Below are positions 59,401 through 64,000 of a DNA stretch of 64,000 nt, piece after piece (position 1 is the first letter of the stretch; each line of letters starts with the position of its first letter). The translations under genes and the position numbers were made by a program. Source of the stretch: Byssochlamys sp. IMV 00236 (lineage: Eukaryota > Ascomycota > Eurotiomycetes > Eurotiales > Thermoascaceae); the NCBI GenBank assembly GCA_001931875.2, contig MSJH02000827.1:124001-188000 (forward strand), read 5' to 3'. The notes beneath the pieces were generated by a model, which was not told where the DNA came from, did no database searches, and saw only the letters and a program-made list of their open reading frames with translations.

Positions 59401-59879
59401 TTCACGAGAAACTGGGAAACCTGGGGCGAGCGCAGCTGGTCCCATGTCAACGTGGTTTCGCAACGGGAGCACACCAAGATGCGAATCGTATGGGTGATAT
59501 TGTAAACGGGAAGCGCATCTATCGATCTCCCATGTCAGTTATGGAATTGATCCGCAGACCAACATTTCTCCAAGTCCTCACCTAGGTAGGGTGCTGAAAA
59601 GATGGGCAACAGAGGTGGTGAGTCTCCCGGACCATCCTCATCCTCCTCGTGCGCATCATCTTCCCCTTCTTCTTCTTCTTCTTCTTCTTCTTCTAGGTCG
59701 TCGCCAGGATCGTGCTCATACCCCGTTCCCTCGTCCTCATCACTCGCATCGTCTGCGCTATCTACGGCATTGCGGCGTCGTAGGAGGGGCGAGGACTCCC
59801 GTGCCGTACTCGGGGCTGCGAATGGAGAGCGCTCTGTATAGGCTCTTCGCTTCTTGGGACGCAGCAGAGAGGCCAGCAT
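56406..59879 (-). CDS. yvc1: Yvc1-like TRP cation channel (vacuolar)
   Basis: Fungal TRP channel that releases Ca2+ from the vacuole after osmotic or other stress. Exons 59879-59582 and 59518-56406 (intron 63 nt, GTGAGG..TAG) give 1136 residues. The start is MLASLLRPKKRRAY at 59879; the frame upstream has no ATG. The N-terminal cytosolic part has a Glu-rich run coded by a CTT/GAA repeat, then DALPVYNITHTIRILVCS and AMVCELLAIKLLKEYTTREL. The membrane domain spans about residues 350-620: FAVLLGLFLAIIIQRPLEIT, FWFWSAGFMLDELVGF, FWNTFDLGILLLLICYYC, FSQLLIAFRMMASDLVAVFI, then the pore region AYALFQMLMGFTPAAWTLWE and a last helix ending TVLTNSFMAIVQNANEEHQF. The C-terminal 450 residues are basic, Ser/Arg-rich and likely disordered, longer than in yeast, as in other filamentous fungi. 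Confidence 0.92.
59664..59694. repeat. (CTT)n microsatellite coding for Glu run in the channel
   Basis: About ten CTT units on the plus strand, read as GAA/GAG (Glu) in exon 1 of the Yvc1-like gene. Copy-number change would alter an acidic cytosolic run without shifting the frame. Confidence 0.85.
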
Positions 59880-61149
59880 GGTTGGGGAGCTCCAAGGCCG
59901 GAGGGGGATACCGCGCAATGATAAGGAGAGCCCTGCTCACTGCATCGTCCGGCGTCTCAGCTGGCCAACGCGGCGGAGACTTGGATGAGACGACGGAGGT
60001 CCAAGTCAGCGCAACAGGAGCCAGAGCCGGATCCTAACGACGAAGCCCCTCGATGATGGCAGAGTTGACCTTGAACTGCGATAACGCACCTCATGTGAGC
60101 AGCAGCCAGTGGGCGTGGAGATGCCGGTGATTTGTTGACGTGCCGCTCTAGTCGCGTCGCCGGCCACACCGCCAGCTTAGGGCTGCCAACCATCCAACTG
60201 CTCAACCGTCTTGAGATCCTGACGGCGTACGATCGGCGCGAAAAATCTGTTAAATTTATCATCGTGCTTCTGCACCAGCTTCACGCTAGCTGGGCTGGCC
60301 AGTCACATCGCCCATCATGCGCAGCACCGCATCATCCTCCGTCTTCTGTTCCGCATGAGTCCGCAGATCCGAACTTGATGTTCAGGGCCATGCAACGGCT
60401 GGATAGTATCAGGTTGTACGTACAAGTATTCCCTGAAAGAAGTCATCTGCGGTTAGTCTGAATTCTTCTCTCTAGCTTCCTTTCTATTCCTCGTCGCACG
60501 AACAGCAGAGCATAGTCTACCCCGGATTCCCACAGCTGGGAGAGCCGGGAGATAGCCCACCGATGATTACACTCCTGGTCAACATGCATACAACGTATTC
60601 ACCGGCTGTAGGATTCATAGATGGCACAGTCACTCACCCTGCGGGGGAGAACTGCGGATGATGAAAATCTCCAGATTTGGATAAGTTAGCTCCTTTGGCC
60701 TGAGGTCCCAAGGCGACCACAGGCAGAGAATACTCTTTTAACTTGGAGGCTGTTGATTAGTTGGTCCTTATCTGGGAGCAATGAAACTCATGTGCCAGCG
60801 ATTTAGCGTATCTAACCCGTATCTGGGAAAGACTGAATTTTATGATTGACGATAATCACTGGGCATACACTAAATGAGCATTTAATACCTATACCCTGGT
60901 AGATTTTCTAGACCAGGTCACTCAGTTTCTAGCAAGCTCAGAGAGCGAGGGACTGCCATAATAATATATGGGGTGGTTCATTAGATTCTCTTTCCATTGA
61001 CCTAACAAGGCGCTCAAATCCATTGGTATCTAGCACGATCCTAACTCCATAAGCATCCCACGCTTAAGTACTTGATAACCCTACGCTCCAAATACTAATA
61101 AATATATGTATGTACCTAACAGAAAATTATATATGAATCCTCAATCCCA
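59880..61149. other. Gene-free interval of 1.3 kb with the second inverted-repeat copy
   Basis: Promoter of the Yvc1-like gene on the left, repeat copy B (60841-61098) on the right, ending about 50 bp from the stop of the next gene. Frames here (up to about 150 codons) overlap exon 1 of the channel or lack motifs. Confidence 0.5.
60841..61098 (-). repeat. Dispersed repeat, copy B (inverted partner at 51855-52129)
   Basis: Read on the minus strand it follows copy A from TTAGTATTTGGAGCGTAGGG to ATTATCGTCAATCATA. It carries small insertions relative to A (GTATAGGTATTAAAT against GTATTAAAT; TATATTATTATGG against TAGATTATGG) and lacks a segment after GGAAAGA. Sequence similarity appears to stop at both ends. 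Confidence 0.85.
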
Positions 61150-62598
61150 TCAACCCATCGAACACAGTCCCAAATCCTTCAACAGATCCTCCGCCAAGAT
61201 ATCAACCCCTCCCGTCCCCTCGTCCTCGATACCAAACGCCAGAAAGAGCACATCATCACTATACCCATGATACCTCAACTCGCGGCTCTTCCAACTAATC
61301 GAAGTAACATAAAACATCTCCGTTTGATCCCACTCCTGCAATCCCTGTACCTCCTCGCCCTCCATAGTCTGCGGTCTTCTCCCCTGTCCCGGACCCCCTC
61401 GTCCACGAATCCAAATCGGCCTCGTCGATATGCCATAGATATCAAACGGCGCTGTGCGCCTAAACAGCATCACATACGGCTCATACACCGAATGGAAAGA
61501 ATAAAAACTCTTATGCTGAAAGATCGTCAAGATAAACGTATTCGAATCATCCGGTACACACGACTGATCATAACGCTTACACAGCGTGATAGCTAGCGAA
61601 TTCGTCGCTTGATGGATACTCTGCTGTCCATCCGTCGCGACGAGAGGCATGTGTTTCGCCATACAGGCTTCATCATTCGATGCCGTTAGTGGCGCGAGAT
61701 CAGGTCCAGCAGATCCATCGAATTCTAATTTCGCGAATGCCCGTCGAGGTGCGATGTCGTAGTGAACATATATCTGATTCTGCTCGTCCCAGAAAACGAA
61801 CCAGTTCTTCTCGACGGGTCCGTACGCGCCACCACCGTCTCCATCTCCAGGACGTTGGAGTTCTGTTCCAATGCGGAACTCGTTATTTGGGATGAAGTCG
61901 AATCCCCGGTCTACTAGAACTCGTAGATCCTGCATCCACTGCCCGAAACAGGTATATTTCGAATTGGACCCATAGATCGTATAGGGGGCATTGGGGCCGA
62001 AGAAGACGCGCGCATCATGCGGACCGAGACTCAGCGTGAGGGCTGCTAGTTGTCCGAGACAACGCTCTGTCTCGCCTGGGCTGTTTGTCGCTGCGATGGG
62101 GAGGATGAGTGGTGGGTTAACGCAGCGGAGGATGCCGTCTTCTTCCTCCTGTACAAAGATAGCATCACAGACTAACTCGACATTAAAAACAGAGTTCGGA
62201 CGAGATGGCACGCGTTGCGCGATCACGATCCATGTATCGTTCAGTGATGGATGCGGGATGATACTTGGATTGATCGCCTTGTAGTGCGGGCCGAAGTCGA
62301 TGGTGAAGTATTTCCCCGTCCGGGTCGAGATGGAGAAGACTTCGTGATGGGTGGATGGAGGTGTAGAAATAGGGCCAGGTTGTGATTGATATTCAGAATT
62401 CTGTTTGCTGGGTGGAGGAGTATCGAACGTCTGTCCTAGCCATACTCTCCCTCCATTTTCCCCATATCCATCATCACCGCTCCTAACGTTACCCCGGGTC
62501 CGCGCCAAAAACCATCCATCATAAAACCCGAGACTTAAGATAACGAGAAAAAGAAATGTTCCGATCAAGACCACAAGACGTCTTTCGCGGACCAACAT
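61150..62598 (-). CDS. Type II membrane protein with large luminal domain, family not recognised
   Basis: A single exon of 482 residues. A short basic N terminus (MLVRERR) precedes one hydrophobic span (LVVLIGTFLFLVILSLGFY), the layout of Golgi or ER type II enzymes. A Pro/Ser/Gly-rich stem (about 35-90) leads to a globular domain with GKYFTIDFGPHYKAINPSII, CLGQLAALTLSLGPHDARVF FGPNAP, CFGQWMQDLRVLVDRG, NWFVFWDEQNQIYVHYDI and ELRYHGYSDDVLFLAFGIED. The repeated phrases (FGPHYKAINPS.. HPSLNDTWIVIAQR, NWFVFWDEQNQIYVHYDIAP R) recall five-bladed beta-propellers of glycan-acting enzymes such as GH130-like or fungal mannosyltransferase-like proteins. That link is a guess from layout, not a match. 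Cys residues are few and spaced as in secreted proteins. Probably a real Golgi protein. Confidence 0.7.
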   Translation of the reverse strand: MLVRERRLVVLIGTFLFLVILSLGFYDGWFLARTRGNVRSGDDGYGENGGRVWLGQTFDTPPPSKQNSEYQSQPGPISTPPSTHHEVFSISTRTGKYFTIDFGPHYKAINPSIIPHPSLNDTWIVIAQRVPSRPNSVFNVELVCDAIFVQEEEDGILRCVNPPLILPIAATNSPGETERCLGQLAALTLSLGPHDARVFFGPNAPYTIYGSNSKYTCFGQWMQDLRVLVDRGFDFIPNNEFRIGTELQRPGDGDGGGAYGPVEKNWFVFWDEQNQIYVHYDIAPRRAFAKLEFDGSAGPDLAPLTASNDEACMAKHMPLVATDGQQSIHQATNSLAITLCKRYDQSCVPDDSNTFILTIFQHKSFYSFHSVYEPYVMLFRRTAPFDIYGISTRPIWIRGRGGPGQGRRPQTMEGEEVQGLQEWDQTEMFYVTSISWKSRELRYHGYSDDVLFLAFGIEDEGTGGVDILAEDLLKDLGLCSMG

Positions 62599-63236
62599 GG
62601 TCTGTCCAGGAGAGGAGTGGTCTGCAGAGCCAGAAAGTCAAGTCGTGGTCATCAGGAACGTGGACGGATCGGTGGCGTTGATAGAAAATAAGATGAAAAT
62701 GAACAGTGCAATACTACATGGAACAAAGAGACTAGACTTACTGTCATGGGATGGAATCAGGGTAGCATTTACGCTATTTTCTGGCTTAGATTAGGCACAT
62801 ACTTGGCTCGGAATTCGATCTTCTTCTGACCGTTCTAAAGAGACCTGCAATTGCCGAGGGGATGTCAGTGCGGGGAAACGGCCTTCCACATCATTTGCTC
62901 CTTTATAGACGATTCGTCAGTGCTGAAATGTGGATTTTGGAATTTTCTCTCGTGTGGACGTATTTTAATCAGGTCTGTTATATACACTTGAAGCTGGGTA
63001 CGTGCCGCGTAGCAATTTATGCAACGTTTCTGTAGATACTCTACACTACCCTTAAAGGACAGATTATAAATGGAGTAATAAATATTGATAAGCCCTTCTA
63101 GAACGCCTTTTTACCTGCTTCGTCGTTCTATTTGCGTCAAAAAGGGTCCAAAAGTGTCATTCACCCAGGCTGTGAGGGCCAACAGAATGAAACCGAAGAC
63201 CATGTATATCATACTATAATGGATTCTCAGACTACT
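62599..63236. other. Interval between two minus-strand genes
   Basis: 638 bp: promoter of the type II membrane protein on the left and 3' flank of the acyltransferase gene on the right. No coding signal. Confidence 0.5.
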
Positions 63237-64000
63237 CTATGATTTATCAGATTCCTGCGGCAGCATTGCCCGATACAGCCACTGCGAGAATCGGACGCTA
63301 GGCTCATCGAACAGTTTCGTCGCTATCTCCGCAAGCCATAGAGTGAGCGGCAGAAGAATCAGATGCGGTAAGAGGAAACTCAACTCCAGACCGAGGGGAC
63401 CGGTCTTTGGGAGCTCGAACCGATTCACCCATCCCTTTGGAAGGCTGATCGCATGAGACTCCCTGGTCCACCCGGTAGCAGCATAGAGTCTGTCACCGAG
63501 AATCCAGAGAACAGGACCATGAACTAAGTAGAGAGAGAATGAGATGCGCCCCAGATACTGGTTGAATCGCAGCTCGAAGAAGCTCTTCAGCCACGGAATA
63601 TGGCGGATCGAGGCCACGAGGAAGATAGCCGCCCAGAACAGATAGAACCATTTATAGTCGAAGACGGCCTGTGGCTTCAAGAAAGAGAGATAGTACCAAC
63701 CCGGAGAAGCTCTCAGAGCAGACAGATCGGACGAGTGCGCCGGAACTCCTCCAAGGTAGACACTAATTGCAAAGAGAGTGTAAAAGATTTGTTCTTTGCA
63801 AGACTCCAGTCTCAAGAAGAAACGAGGCAGGTCATCATTGGCGGCAAGCAGGTCGAGGTCAGAGAGAAGCATGCCCGCAACAAACATGCCACAGAACCAG
63901 CCATCGGCAATGTAGAGGAAGTAGACTATCAGTGCGACCTGGCATAGCAATCGCGCGTTCCTCCTTAACCTCGAAAACGCCAGGAGTGAGGTATAGATAA
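63237..64000 (-). CDS. Acyltransferase-3 family membrane protein, C-terminal part (runs off window)
   Basis: The frame is open from 64000 to the stop at 63237, about 254 residues of a larger protein whose N-terminal half, including the catalytic His expected in the first helices, lies outside the window. It is polytopic: LLCQVALIVYFLYIADGWFC GMFVAGMLLSDLD, FYTLFAISVYLGGVP, YKWFYLFWAAIFLVASI, and RFNQYLGRISFSLYLVHGPV LWILGDRLY. The LGRISFSLYLVHGP block is characteristic of the acyltransferase-3 / OafA family, which O-acylates sugars, lipids or small metabolites. The end LTLWLAEIATKLFDEPSVRF SQWL matches the usual last helix plus basic tail. Substrate unknown. Confidence 0.85.
   Translation of the reverse strand, partial: IYTSLLAFSRLRRNARLLCQVALIVYFLYIADGWFCGMFVAGMLLSDLDLLAANDDLPRFFLRLESCKEQIFYTLFAISVYLGGVPAHSSDLSALRASPGWYYLSFLKPQAVFDYKWFYLFWAAIFLVASIRHIPWLKSFFELRFNQYLGRISFSLYLVHGPVLWILGDRLYAATGWTRESHAISLPKGWVNRFELPKTGPLGLELSFLLPHLILLPLTLWLAEIATKLFDEPSVRFSQWLYRAMLPQESDKS

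Noticed and set aside
59591..60037. 148-codon plus-strand frame rich in Leu and Arg
   Set aside because: Created by the CTT microsatellite opposite the acidic exon 1 of the Yvc1-like gene.

Overview
The window looks like a piece of chromosome from a filamentous ascomycete of the order Eurotiales, most likely an Aspergillus. The evidence is the gene content (aldA-type aldehyde dehydrogenase, Mre11, a GH72 glucanosyltransferase, Tom20, Exo84, a pyrABCN/CAD-type pyrimidine enzyme, a Yvc1-type channel), introns of about 50-120 nt with GTAHGT donors, CTRAC branch sites and YAG acceptors, a lone dispersed 5S rRNA gene, and a transposon showing C-to-T repeat-induced point mutation (RIP). Species cannot be fixed from the sequence alone.

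Layout. 0-2 kb: a decayed enoyl-reductase fragment and an intact 5S rRNA gene (minus). 1.9-3.5 kb: aldA (minus), followed by 2.6 kb with no gene. 6.2-12.5 kb: mre11 (minus, interrupted by a 36-N assembly gap) divergent from an F-box/WD40/UIM gene. 14-20 kb: a GPI-anchored GH72 enzyme (minus), then tom20 (minus) divergent from exo84 (plus). 20.4-25.4 kb: a soluble, probably mitochondrial twin-ABC protein (minus) divergent from an ACSF3-like acyl-CoA synthetase (plus). 25.8-33.3 kb: three minus-strand accessory-type genes, namely a Zn2Cys6 regulator, a Dal5-type MFS permease and a fungal multi-spanning membrane protein of unknown role. 34.8-40.1 kb: a complete but RIP-destroyed Ty1/copia retrotransposon with 129-bp LTRs and a 5-bp target duplication. 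40.7-47.5 kb: pyrABCN (plus). 48.4-50.2 kb: an MFS sugar transporter (minus). 52-60 kb: an unrecognised acidic-tailed protein (minus), a possible small membrane-protein gene (plus) and a Yvc1-like TRP channel (minus), bracketed by two inverted copies of a ~260-bp repeat. 61-64 kb: an unrecognised type II membrane protein (minus) and the C-terminal part of an acyltransferase-3 family protein running off the right edge.

Most genes are independent housekeeping units: pyrimidine synthesis, DNA double-strand-break repair, mitochondrial import, exocytosis, cell-wall remodelling, vacuolar calcium release. The one stretch that could act as a functional group is 23.6-33.3 kb (acyl-CoA synthetase, regulator, anion permease, membrane protein), which ends 1.5 kb from the retrotransposon; this grouping is inference from proximity. 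I found no CRISPR, prophage or convincing new multi-gene system. The strongest new observations are the complete RIPed copia element with its orientation and target duplication, the inverted repeat pair, the asymmetric ATP sites of the twin-ABC protein, and a small spliced gene at 55.6 kb.
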